The position numbers and the translations under genes were made by a program. A DNA stretch of 64,000 nt, from positions 34,322,001-34,386,000 of the forward strand of contig JBAIAC010000008.1 in NCBI GenBank assembly GCA_037349315.1. Reading direction: 5' to 3'. Positions 9,601-19,598 of this stretch are shown here, piece after piece. The notes below the pieces were generated by a model. It saw only the letters and a program-made list of their open reading frames with translations, was not told where the DNA came from and did not search any database. This DNA is from Chelydra serpentina. Its lineage: Eukaryota; Chordata; Testudines; Chelydridae. Position 1 is the stretch's first letter. Each line of letters starts with the position of its first letter.

Positions 9601-11200
9601 CGGAAATGACAGCCTAGGAAGGAGTACTGCGGAAGAGATCTAGGGGTCATAGTGGACTACAAGCTAAATATGAGTCAACAGTGTTATGCTGTTGCACAAA
9701 AAGCAAACATCATTCTGGCATGTATTAGCAGGAGTATTGTAAGTAAGACATGAGAAGTAATTCTTCCACTCTACACCGCACTGAGTAGGCCTCAACTGGA
9801 GTATTGTGTCCAGTTCTGAGTGCTACATTTCAGGAAAGATGTGGACAAATTGGAGAAAGTCCAGAGAAGAGCAACAAAAATTATTAAAGGTCTAGAAAAC
9901 ATAACCTATGAGTGAAGATTGAAAAAATTGGGTTTGTTTAGTCTGGAGAAGAGAAGACTGAGGGGGGGACATGATAACAGTTTTCAAGTACTTAAAAGGT
10001 TGTTGTTAGAGGGCTTATTCCTTCACCCACTTACTTCCCTGGTCCTTCTCGCATGAACAGAGAGCAACAATACCCCAAGTCCGAAGGTGCAAACAATTTG
10101 ATGTTTATTGGGGTGAACTTCCAGCAAGCAGTGTTTCTAATTTCCTTCCTTAGTGTTCCCATTACCAGCTCTGATGCCACAGAGCCTTACCTGTGTCCCT
10201 GTTCCCATTCCCTGTTCCCATTCCCCCCTTTAGCAAAACATGATTCCATTTTCCCATCCCCATTCCCTGTTCCCGTTCTCCCCCCACCACTTCCTGATTG
10301 ACTGCAGACTATATAGTAAAACTTGAGTTCTGCTTAGCTATACCTTAGCCAATCATTTTACTGAAATTTAACTAATCAATCCTAACATATTGTAACATGA
10401 TTGTTTAACCAATTATATCCCACCGCCTTAATTAGTTTACACCCAGCAAAATTAATTATACAGGGGACAGAAACAATCACAGAACCAGACAGAGATTATA
10501 CAGACAAACAATAGGGAAATGGGGACTACAGTGATAGAACAACAAAGAAATGAGGATTTCACATCCCAGTTCTTGATAAGTGAGTTCTTGCCAGACAGGA
10601 TGCTATCAAACTAAAGTTTAAAGTTTCCTTTAAATCTTCTAGGCTCTTCCCTTTCTCTGGAGGTGATAGATCGGATCACCTTTCTAACAGCCCCAGATTG
10701 CCTTATTTCAATGTGACTGGTTTGGAATGTGAGGATGTGACCATTCGTTTCCCAGCTTATGGCTGCCTCTGCTGCTTAGCCAAAGATCTTAGCCTAAGAA
10801 CACAGCCTTAGACTATCATAGCGAGAGAAGGCCTATAAACAGGAAGACTGTGATTTTGATTCTCTCTTTTATACCTCTATAACTAGCTAAGTAATAAACA
10901 TACATACATTCTTAAAGTACAGGCCTTTGCAGACAGGCCTGAATATCTATAGCCTAATTGTTGTTATAAGGAGGAGGGAGAAAAAATGTTCTTCCTAACC
11001 TCTGAGGATAGGACAAGAAGCAATGGACTTAAATTGCGGCAAGGGCGGTTTAGGTTGGACATTATGAAAAACTTCCTAACTGTCAGAGTGGTTAAACACT
11101 GGAATAAATTGCCTAGGTGGAATCTCCATCATTGGGGATTTTTCAGAGCAGGGTGGACAAACAACTGCCCTTCCTCTGTCTGTCTAGCATATCTGTTATG
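9601..11200 (+). pseudogene. CR1 LINE ORF2 C-terminal remnant, split by a solo LTR
   Basis: Reading across 9640-10000 and 10965-11170 gives the C-terminal domain of CR1 ORF2. Fragments such as [38 protein letters not shown] and LFSLEKRRLRGDM are legible and match the copy at 18161-18736 in order. In-frame stops and small indels show that it is dead. The element is interrupted between 9999 and 10964 by an LTR that duplicated GTTGT, so the CR1 insertion is older than that LTR. The upstream ORF2 and ORF1 are absent (5' truncation), as is common for CR1. Confidence 0.85.
10004..10959 (-). mobile_element. Solo LTR of an endogenous retrovirus-like family
   Basis: Inserted in the CR1 remnant with a 5-bp duplication GTTGT (9999-10003 and 10960-10964). 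It is the reverse complement of the LTR at 50116-50953 over most of its length, including the stretch GGCAATCTGGGGCTGTTAGA on that strand and the polyadenylation region. It carries a CT-rich insertion with repeated TTCCCATTCCCTGTTCCC-type units at about 10190-10290, which accounts for much of its extra length (956 against 838 bp). No internal retroviral sequence is present. The TSD length fits a class III-type or similar retrovirus, but that assignment is inference. Confidence 0.85.
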
Positions 11201-11392
11201 CTGCAAGGTGGACATATTGGTTCTGTAGCACATACTATAAAGAACTACCAAAATATATTACTGTAGCTATTAGGTGGGATTTGACAGAATTTGTAATGGA
11301 CAAAAATACCCCTTTACGACATAGTGCCTATGCACCATGTATATCCTCCTTAAGCCACATTTTCACCCAATATGGGCAAAGAGAATTTTTAC
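11201..11392. other. Short non-coding gap
   Basis: Sequence between the CR1 remnant and the next MITE. Nothing recognised. Confidence 0.4.
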
Positions 11393-11395
11393 TTA

Positions 11396-11631
11396 GGGCT
11401 GGTCCACACTAGGGGTGGGGATCGATCTAAGATATGCAACTTCAGCTACGTGATTAACGTAGCTAAAGTCAAATATCTTAGATCGATTTTTAAAAGTACT
11501 TACCCCGGTCCACGCGGCGCAGGCAGGCTCCCCCGTCGACAGCGCTTCCTCCGCTCGCCGAGCTGGAGTTCCAGTGTCGACGGGGAGCGGTTCTGGGATC
11601 GACGAATCAGGCGGGTAGTGTAGACTAGCCC
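11396..11631. mobile_element. Harbinger-like MITE with TTA duplication
   Basis: The termini are GGGCTGGTCCACACTAG and, on the other strand, GGGCTAGTCTACACTAC. Each is flanked by TTA (11393-11395 and 11632-11634), the 3-bp duplication typical of PIF/Harbinger. The interior contains paired segments such as ATCGATCTAAGATAT and ATATCTTAGATCGAT that form an internal inverted repeat. There is no transposase, so it is non-autonomous. The opposed open frames at 11372-11623 and 11393-11722 are by-products. Confidence 0.7.
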
Positions 11632-11639
11632 TTAGTCTT

Positions 11640-13037
11640 TGGTGACAAATTTTCAACCAGGGTCTGTTAATGTTCTTGCTGACCAATGTTCTATAACTAA
11701 TTATACACATTGTTTGCTGCATTTGTTGTTTGTATTGGACATGCTACTGAGCCAAATAATTATAGTTGACTCTACTGGGTAAGAACATTATTTTCTTCCC
11801 TAAAAGATTGAAGGAATTTGAAAATATAAATAATTTCCAATCCTATCAATGTAATTTATTATTCCCTCAATATTAGGGAGTGCTAGGAATTATGGGGCAT
11901 GCATTACTGGTGGCCCCTTGAATCTTTCAAAAATAATTTGTTTTCTCTTTGAGAACTGCAGTACTATATCTTTGCTATTCAGACCAGTTCATCTCCACCC
12001 CCACCCCTCACCCCAACCCCAACCCCAACCCCGATCCCTTCCTTGTGCATTAATCAAGTATCTTAGTAATCAAGGCATGTGAAAACTATTTTCCATAAAC
12101 TAGATGGTGGACTTACATTCTGCTACTCTTTAATTTAAATAAAATAGAAGTCACTCATTACAATCCATAAAGTCATGCACTGTGTTACAGAAAGGCAACA
12201 TGCATAATCAATTACAGAAACAGAGCAAAAATGGCAATGGTATGAAACAACACTATGTTGATTAGGGGGCTACCAAGCAATCCTTAAATTCATATTTTAA
12301 ATTACCAGGTGAGGCTCAGCCCTCTAACATTTTTATGATTATTCTGCTACTGGAAATGTTTGCTCATGGCTGGAGAAATCTCCTAAAAAATGTGTATTCA
12401 AGTATAGCTTCCCAAAAGCCTATAACTTCATTCTGGACTTCTATTTTGTTTCTCCTTATGCTATTTATGGAGATTAATTTATGCAAAAGTTTTAAAATGT
12501 CACCAAATTGACAGCTTCTGAACTCAAACATGGGAATGTAAACCCAGTTTGGGTTTAGCTCAAACACAGCAACCCTTTGAAGTTTACATCTGCTTAGATT
12601 TTGTTCCCAACTTGCGGCCCAGCCCTAGAATACAATGATATAAATAGCTTGGCAGTATCATGTAAACCTAAACCATCTACACCCAATTTAAGTAAATTTT
12701 CTGTCTCTGTTGATTAGTAGTTTTGGACCTTTGCCATAGTGTACAGTTAAAGAGATGCAGTCCTACCAATAAGAAAGTCATTTTAAACCATGAAACCAGC
12801 ATCTGCAACATTTGAAAAGCACACCTCCTCCTTGAATCACATAAACTGCCGTTTCTTTTGAGGCAGCTGCAGTATAAAATGTAAGGTTTAGCTTTTTGTT
12901 CTGGAAGCTGAATAGGGAACACAGAATTGTAAAATAACAAATGGCATCCAACCTACCATGCTTAACATGAAAAACACAGTGCTCCCTTGTTCATCTAACT
13001 TTGGCAATAAAAAACGAATTGGCAGATTAAAAAAATA
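11640..13037. other. Non-coding, mostly unique
   Basis: AT-rich, with a C-rich hexamer run at 12011-12032 listed separately. Minus-strand open frames at 12364-12567 and 12677-12940 show no family resemblance. Confidence 0.45.
12011..12032. repeat. Short (CCCCAA)n run
   Basis: Three to four CCCCAA-like hexamers. Too short and imperfect to be a functional telomeric array; a simple repeat. Confidence 0.7.
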
Positions 13038-13045
13038 ATTTAAAA

Positions 13046-13383
13046 CAGTGGTGGGCAACCTGCGGCCCATCAGGGTAATCCTCTGGCAGGCCACGAGACA
13101 GTGTTTACATTGACTGTCTGCAGGCACGGCTGCCCACAGCTCCGAGTGGCCACAGTTCGCTGTTCCCGGCCAATGGAAGCTGAGGGAAGTGGCAGCCAGC
13201 ATGTCCCTGTGTCCCGCGCCATTACCCACAGGTCCCATTGGCCGGGAACCACGAATCGCAGCCAGTGGAAGCTGTGGACAGCCATGCCTGCGGATGGTCA
13301 ATGTAAACACTGTCTCGTGGCACACCAGCGGATTACTGTGATGGGCTGCGTGCGGCCCACGGGCTGCAGGTTGCCCACCACTG
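13046..13383. mobile_element. hAT MITE, near-palindromic
   Basis: 338 bp bounded by 23-bp terminal inverted repeats starting CAGTGGTGGGCAACCTGC, with one mismatch between arms. Flanked by a perfect 8-bp duplication ATTTAAAA (13038-13045 and 13384-13391), diagnostic of hAT insertion. The inverted symmetry extends far inside: the segment with GTTTACATTGACTGTCTGC near the left recurs inverted near the right. The transcript would fold into a long hairpin. Open frames on both strands (12888-13325 and 13101-13466) are artefacts of the palindrome. Confidence 0.92.
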
Positions 13384-13502
13384 ATTTAAAATCTTCCATT
13401 AAACAGCCTTGGTCTCCAAGTGCTAACCAAACAATAATGCAAACTCTACTGATACTTTTAATATAGATAATTTTTATTTTACATATTGATGATTATAATT
13501 CT

Positions 13503-13620
13503 ATTGCAATACTGCTCAAAGGCCCCAATCAGGATAAGAGTTCCCTTGCGCTAGGTGCTGGACAGGTACATAGCAGGACACAGTTTTCTGCCCCAAAGAT
13601 CTTACAATTCTTTCAAAGCC
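13503..13620 (-). repeat. Ancient interspersed repeat (same family as 885-1005)
   Basis: Read on the minus strand it gives TTTGGGGCAGAAAACTGTGT, then CCAGCACCTAGCGCAAGGG, then a GATTGGGGCCT block, parallel to the copies at 885-1005, 44935-45000 and 53940-54035. Confidence 0.5.
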
Positions 13621-15095
13621 AGCATCTTTATCCAGTTGAGCTGTGCACTGTTGTGTGTAAATGCACAAACGAGCCTATTATTAACTAGACATTTGTGTGT
13701 GCAGCTACATGGTTTATAGCATTTATGAGTGTAAATTAGGCAGGCAATTACACTGTATTCAGTGAAGCTCTACCAGTTTATACCAGCAGAGGAAGTGGCA
13801 TGAACTCTGCCCAGTTTGCATCCTCATCAGATTCCCATCCCATAAACTGGACACTGTACAGCTTTAAAGTACCTACGAACTAGAAAATATTACACTTGCA
13901 AATCTTTCACCAGGTAAATGTATCGAGATTTCATATAGAAGCTGACCCGGGGCAAAAAAACCCAGCAGCACACTTTTAAAATGGACACTTCAATTACAAT
14001 TACACAGCAGTGCTAAAGGAATATTGTCAAGGTAAGTCAACATTTTGATCTACTTTTCTTCTTATGCCTTTAGGCAGAGTCCTTTTTATGTGTTCTAAAG
14101 TGAATCTGCTGCTTGGGAAAGGTATTCGATTGAGAGCACTGGAAATTGAACTACTAGGTACCAATAGAGCACGGCCAGAGCAAGATAAGCACCCACGATT
14201 TCCTGGCAATATAGTTCAGCTCTGACCCAGAGGGGCCATTTATGAGTGTGTGAGGTGATCGCTCCATCTTCATGCACATTCAATCCTTGGCCTTTTCACT
14301 CAGATATCCAACATGAGGTGCCAAATGTAAGGGTAGATTTTTGTTATGTGTCCATCTGTCAACTAGAAACTAGACTGAGCACATCAGCTCATTTTCTGTA
14401 GCCCACAGAACAACAGAATAACAGTTATATATCACAGACACTACTGTATTCCATTATTAATCTTTTTCAGTTGTCATTTCTATTTTTTTTCTTAAAAGAA
14501 AAAAGCCAGATCTTCATTTGGTGAAAATGACTTTAGCTGCATGATCTGGCCCAAATCATGAAATCATCTTTTTTCTTACTACTGCGAGATATCTAGATAG
14601 ACAGATAGATTAGCTAGATAGAAAAATGGTGATAGATTGGAAATTGAGGCCACTCTCCCATCCTTTTGGGATCTTATATGCTTACAAACAAGCAGATACA
14701 TACAGATGTTGTGTAATCAAATTAATAAGAATGGAGAGAGCGTTCTGACATGTTGGCTGACAGTGTGCTCAGTGGTGTCTGTCTGCCAGTTGCCAACTTC
14801 CAGGTACTGAAGCGAGTAGTCTGTCTTGTTCATGCTCTTTCTTTTTTGTGGGCTCCCCTCCTGGTTTATCAGCCACAGCCTGAACTCCACAAAGCATTTG
14901 TACACATGCAAAGCACTTGGGCCCAGATCCACAAAGGAACTTGGGCACCTAGTCCCCAGTTGTAATGCCTACAGTCCCATTTTTAGAAGCCACTGTGAGC
15001 CCCACTTGGCCATGTCACACAGTGCCTGAATTTTCAGGATAAAAGTTTCCTAGGTGTCTATGTTTCTGCTTCTGTACGTATGTGCTGCTGCCTCA
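13621..15095. other. Non-coding with a short (TAGA)n tract
   Basis: The tract near 14590-14625 consists of a few TAGA/CAGA units. The end of this stretch (14920-15095) and the start of the next (15816-15850) belong to one old repeat that was interrupted by the hAT element at 15104. Short open frames here show no domain. Confidence 0.4.
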
Positions 15096-15103
15096 CTCTA
15101 GGC

Positions 15104-15807
15104 CAGTGGTTTCCAAACTGGGGTTCTTGAACCCCTGGGTGTTTGTGAAATGTTACAGGGGGTTCTCGGGAAAAAAATCCCTAATGGCGGACAGAGCTGT
15201 CCCTAGGGACCCCAGGCAGCACGGGGCCAGCAGCCCGGAGCCCCTGTACTTCCAAGAGCTAAGCAGATCAAAGCAAGCATATCTATCACACTGACGAGAT
15301 TTAAACGTCAAGACTCCTTATAAGAATTGGAAAGGGAGATGGATATTTTTTGCTAAATTATTATGAAGAACAAGTTTAAGCTTTGTTATAACATGTGTTG
15401 TTTGCCTGGACTGCTCAAGACCTGTTTGATGGTGTAGGAGGAACTATTTGAGTTGGCTTCTTAAATACCTTCATGCTGTTTTACATCTGATACTCCTTGA
15501 TGAAACGGAGGAGCCTTGTCTTATAACAGGCTTATTCAAAGTGATACAAGCTACGAAAGTGAGATCTTGGAAGCGTGTTGCCATTTTCATAATGTAATAA
15601 AAATACTGTAATGATAAATAATTAATAATAAATAGTGTGTAATAAGCATGTCATAAAACCACATTTTATATTTCCAAGAGCACTGCTTTTATAATTTATA
15701 TTCAGGTAAAGAAGAAAATCCCTGGAAATATTCATTTTTAGGAGGGGGTTCGCGAGACTTGACATTTTAGTGAAAGGGGTTCACAGGTTATTAAAGTTTG
15801 GGAAGTG
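15104..15807. mobile_element. hAT element, non-autonomous, 704 bp
   Basis: Starts CAGTGGTTTCCAAACTG and ends with a matching inverted AAGTTTGGGAAGTG. A perfect 8-bp duplication CTCTAGGC flanks it (15096-15103 and 15808-15815). The terminal motif is like those of Charlie/Zaphod-group hAT elements. The interior is AT-rich in its second half and carries no transposase frame, so it is an internally deleted derivative. Confidence 0.85.
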
Positions 15808-15815
15808 CTCTAGGC

Positions 15816-16990
15816 ACTTATCTCCTGCCTAAGCCCCAAAGTGATCAGGATCCAGGAGAAAATAGCAGGATTGCCAACCTCAAGTGATCAAAAATCATGA
15901 GTCAGATCCACAAAGATCATGAGATTAGCCCCACAAATCATGAGATGTTAATATCATCAAGCCATGTTTTTTATTCTGTCTTTATTTTTTAACTCCCCTC
16001 TACTCTTCTGGCTATGTGTGTGATAATTTCAGTTTGAAACATCATCCTTTAACACACACAAAATACACATCTCCCTGGCTGCTCAGCTGGAGATTCCTCT
16101 TTCCTTCTTCGCACCCCTGAGATAGGAGATCTGCCATTGATTTCCTGTGATTACCTTGACTCCTCTCCTCCCCTTCCCTTTGCTCGGCAGCACCCCCTCC
16201 ATCACTCCTATCTCCCCTGCCTTGCTGCCCCTACAAGGCTCCTGGATTCCAAGTAGGGAAGAAATCCTAAGGCAGCGGGAGATAGGGAAGTGTTGCTATA
16301 GGGTCCAGAGAGCAGCAGCTTTTCCCTTACGCCCCTGCTTACTGCTGCTTCAGGTTCCTCTCTCTGCTTGAGGGCCATACATGAAAGTAGGGCTCACTGG
16401 CAATCCAGGTTTTGTCCTTAGCCCAAGGGCTCTCACAAACAGTTCTGCCCATGTGACTAGAACTGAAAATCACAGATTTGGAGGAGCTTCTCACAGCAAT
16501 GCAACAGCTCCTTCTGCAGGTGCCAAAATCCCATAAATTCTCAATGAGCAACAATGCAGTGCTGCCTTCCCCTGGCTGCTGGGAGAGGACTCCCCTCACG
16601 CACCACTACCCCCAGGCTGTGGGAGCTTCCATTCTATCCTCCCATCTCCGATCACCATCACTGTCCTCTGCATTCCCCTCAGCCTGCCTCCGGTCCCTAC
16701 ACCCTTCAGTGCCCCATGCTCCTGAAACCCCTAAATCTGCCTCCTGCTCCCCGTCACTCTCCCCATCCACCTTTCACTGTGTGTCTGCTGCTCCTCACAG
16801 TCTCTGTGTCCCATCTAGCCCACTGAACTATAGAGTGGCAGCCATTTTTCCTTTGGACCTGGCTTCAATCTCATTGAAAACAGTGTGATGTGGCGGTCAA
16901 CTTTATTAAGGGCAGCCTCACTTCCACCTGTAGATTATAGGAAAATCGTGGCCATCTCAATGACGTTAGTCCCATTGGCAAAAATAAGAG
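15816..16990. other. Non-coding; pyrimidine-rich, possible left arm of a large old repeat
   Basis: 15868-15950 holds repeated AATCATGAG/GATCATGAG words after GGATTGCCAACCTC. Inverted counterparts with TTGCAATACC lie near 17900, so a larger decayed repeat may span 15868-17930. The open frames at 16147-16371, 16478-16888 and 16554-16826 are Ser/Pro-rich translations of C/T-rich DNA with no domain, and I do not call them genes. Confidence 0.35.
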
Positions 16991-16992
16991 AT

Positions 16993-17665
16993 GGTAAGTA
17001 AGTAAGCAAGTAAAGTCCATTTATTCATGTCTGAACTTTGGTGACATTTTAGCAGAATGTTTGGAAGCCTTTTTGATCCATTGCTAAATCACATCCTCAG
17101 CAGCTGACCTCCCAGGGATCTGTCGAACATTATCTATCCATCTGAAGACCCTCCACTATTCCTTCCACGAGAACTGTCTCAAGGCTATTGCCATCTCTAT
17201 GCCTGATGTGAAAAGGTACATAAATTTGCACCTGCTGATTTCAGAGATCAGTGTCTCTCCAATAATGTTGCTAACAAAAGCATTTATCTTCTTTTCCATC
17301 CAGGAGGCACACAAGTCTTCACCAGCACCTCATCTCAAAGATATCAATTTTCCTCTTGTTAGCCACGTTAGTTTCCTGGGATTCACATCAATAAGTCACT
17401 ATGGAAAAAAATAAGCTTTTCACCAGTTGATTCCAGATAATAAAATTCAGCTGCTGTCTCCCAGCTTGCATCCTGTTATTATTGATGATAACCTACATGA
17501 ATTTCATTTTCGCCATATTTGGGGCAATCCATATTCCTCATTAACTTTTTTACAGTCTCAAAAAATCATTGCATTGCATTAGTGGTTGCGGTGAAGAGCA
17601 TTGTATCATTAGCATACCTGAGGTCAGTTAAGAGGTGTCCAACATTGGACACCCCAGGTGCTTCC
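16993..17665 (-). pseudogene. Old non-CR1 LINE fragment (RTE- or L1-like), 3' end
   Basis: On the minus strand a reverse transcriptase box is legible near 17600-17640 as LRYANDTMLF, where the usual LRYADDT has one Asp replaced by Asn. Further along come C-terminal remnants: KIDIFEMRCW near 17300-17330, then FSWKE, WIDNVRQIPGRSAAEDVI and QWIKKASKHSAKMSPKFR near 17030-17180. Many stops and frame changes are present. The element ends near 16993 in a (CTTA)n tail, seen on the plus strand as GGTAAGTAAGTAAGCAAG. The C-terminal pattern favours an RTE-type or related LINE over CR1; the exact clade cannot be settled by eye. Confidence 0.6.
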
Positions 17666-17672
17666 ACTTTAT

Positions 17673-17785
17673 TAGGGTTGCCAACCCTCCAGGAGACTCC
17701 AATAATGAAAGATTAATCTTTAATTAAAGATTATATCATGTGATGAAATCTCCAGGAATACATCCAACCAAAATTGGCAACCCTA
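17673..17785. mobile_element. Short hAT MITE (TAGGGTTGCCAA ends)
   Basis: 113 bp with termini TAGGGTTGCCAACCC and, inverted, TAGGGTTGCCAATTT. Flanked by a perfect 8-bp duplication CACTTTAT (17665-17672 and 17786-17793). The interior is AT-rich and partly self-complementary around TTTAATTAAAG. No coding capacity. Confidence 0.85.
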
Positions 17786-18065
17786 CACTTTATAGGAGAC
17801 GGTGGGCATTTTTTGACTAAAGGAAAATTTGTGGCAGCCTTTCGTCATGTTTTCATGATACAGGTAAAAATACCCCAAACTCATTAGAGCTGTGATAAAA
17901 TCACAAGAATTTGCAATACCTGGATAGGCATTTCTCCGCGTAACTTGCCTGTGGGGCCTGGGCTGGTCTAGTAGGAGTGCTTAGAGGCCACCTAACTCCA
18001 CCCAAAACAGCAGCAGCAGCGCTCCCTTATAACATTTAGCCCAATGGTTAGGATATTCATCTGGG

Positions 18066-19305
18066 ATCATAGAATCATAGAATCATAGAATCTCAGAGTT
18101 GGAAGGGACCTCAGGAGGTCATCTAGTCCAGCCCCCTGCTCAAAGCAGGACCAACCCCAACTAGATCATCCCAGCCAGGGCTTTGTCAAGCCTGACCTTA
18201 AAAACCTCTAAGGAAGGAGATTCCACCACCTCCCTAGGTAACCCATTCCAGTGCTTCACCACCCTACTAGTGAAAAAGTTTTTCCTAATATCCAACCTAA
18301 ACCTCCCCCTCTGCAACTTGAGACCATTACTCCTTGTTCTGTCATCTTCTACCACTGAGAACAGTCTAGATCCATCCTCTTTGGAACCCCCTTTTAGGTA
18401 GTTGAAAGCAGCTATCAAATCCCCCCTCACTCTTCTCTTCTGCAGGCTAAACAATCCCAGTTCCCTCAGCCTCTCCTCATAAGTCATGTGCTCCAGCCCC
18501 CTAATCATTTTTGTTGCCCTCCGTTGGACTCTTTCCAATTTATCCACATCCTTCTTGTAGTGTGGGGCCCAAAACTGGACACAGTACTCCAAATGAGGCC
18601 TCACCAGTGCCGAATAGAGGGGAATAATCACGTCCCTCGATCTGCTGGCAATGCCCCTACTTATACAGCCCAAAATGCCGTTAGCTTTCTTGGCAACAAG
18701 GGCACACTGTTGACTCATATTCAGCTTTTCGTCCACTGTAACCCCTAGGTCCTTTTCTGCAGAACTGCTGCCCAGCAGTCTGCAGAACAGTCCCTAGTCT
18801 GTAGCAGTGCATGGGATTCTTCCGTCCTAAGTGCAGGACTCTGCACTTGTCCTTGTTGAACCTCATCAGATTTCTTTTGGCCCAATCCTCTAATTTGTCT
18901 AGGTCCCTCTGTATCCTGTCCCTACCCTCCAGCGTATCAACCACTCCTCCCAGTTTAGTGTCATCTGCAAACTTGCTAAAGGTGCAGTCCACACCATCCT
19001 CCAGGTCGTTGATGAAGATATTGAACAAAACCGGCCCCAGCACCGACCCTTGGGGCACTCCACTTGATACCGGCTGCCAACTAGACATGGAGCCATTGAT
19101 CACTATCCGTTGAGCACGACCATCCAGCCAGTTTTCTATCCACCTTACCGTCCATTCATCCAGCCCATACTTCTTTAACTTGCTGACAAGAACACTGTGG
19201 GAGACTGTATCAAAAGCTTTGCTAAAGTCCAGAAATAGCACATCCACTGCTTTCCCCTCATCCACAGAGCCAGTTATCTCATCATAGATATGGGTGACAT
19301 TCACC
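18066..19305 (-). mobile_element. CR1 LINE, 5'-truncated
   Basis: The 3' end is at the left, with repeated ATCATAGAAT units (18066-18092) followed by the typical CR1 tail. The element runs leftward from about 19305 and is truncated inside reverse transcriptase, so no ORF1 or endonuclease is present. The right breakpoint is approximate, placed where the readable protein stops matching the CR1 pattern. Confidence 0.9.
18161..19305 (-). pseudogene. CR1 ORF2, reverse transcriptase palm to C-terminus, frameshifted
   Basis: Two overlapping minus-strand frames cover the domain. The upstream one (to about 18690) contains reverse transcriptase motif A ([11 protein letters not shown]), motif B ([18 protein letters not shown]) and the catalytic FADDT box. 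After a frameshift near 18690-18750 the second frame (18161-18736) gives the intact C-terminal domain, with [19 protein letters not shown] and ending KALAGMI. The catalytic residues are preserved and decay is slight, so this is one of the younger LINE copies here. It would copy CR1 RNA at the target site, but the truncation and frameshift make it inactive. Confidence 0.9.
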
Positions 19306-19598
19306 CTCTGTCTGATGAGGAGAAGGGATCTGAACAATGATCTGCCACCTCTCAGGTGAGGGTGACGGGATATTCTGATGTGGGTATCCTGCAGTTTCTC
19401 CTGTTGAAGTTGTTCCACTTTAATTAAATAACTGAATAATTAAATATTAATTGGGCCAGAGACAGTGAGAATCACTTTATAGTCTAGTGGTTAGAGCACT
19501 CACCTGAGAGGTGGCAGATCTCTGTTCAAATTCCTTCCTTCATTGGGTAGTACCCTAATCACTGGGCTAAATATTATAAGGGAAAGCTGCCTCCTCCA

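Noticed and set aside
12011..12032. Interstitial telomere-like (CCCCAA)n
   Set aside because: Vertebrate telomeres are CCCTAA; this is three or four units of a different hexamer.
12888..13466. Opposed 145- and 121-codon frames with similar translations
   Set aside because: The similarity comes from the palindromic MITE at 13046-13383; neither matches a protein family.
16478..16888. 136-codon Ser/Pro-rich open frame
   Set aside because: Produced by C/T-rich DNA, overlaps another frame of the same bias, no domain.
19475..19545. Possible tRNA gene
   Set aside because: A- and B-box-like words are present, but no cloverleaf with a plausible acceptor stem can be drawn and it lies in a repeat.
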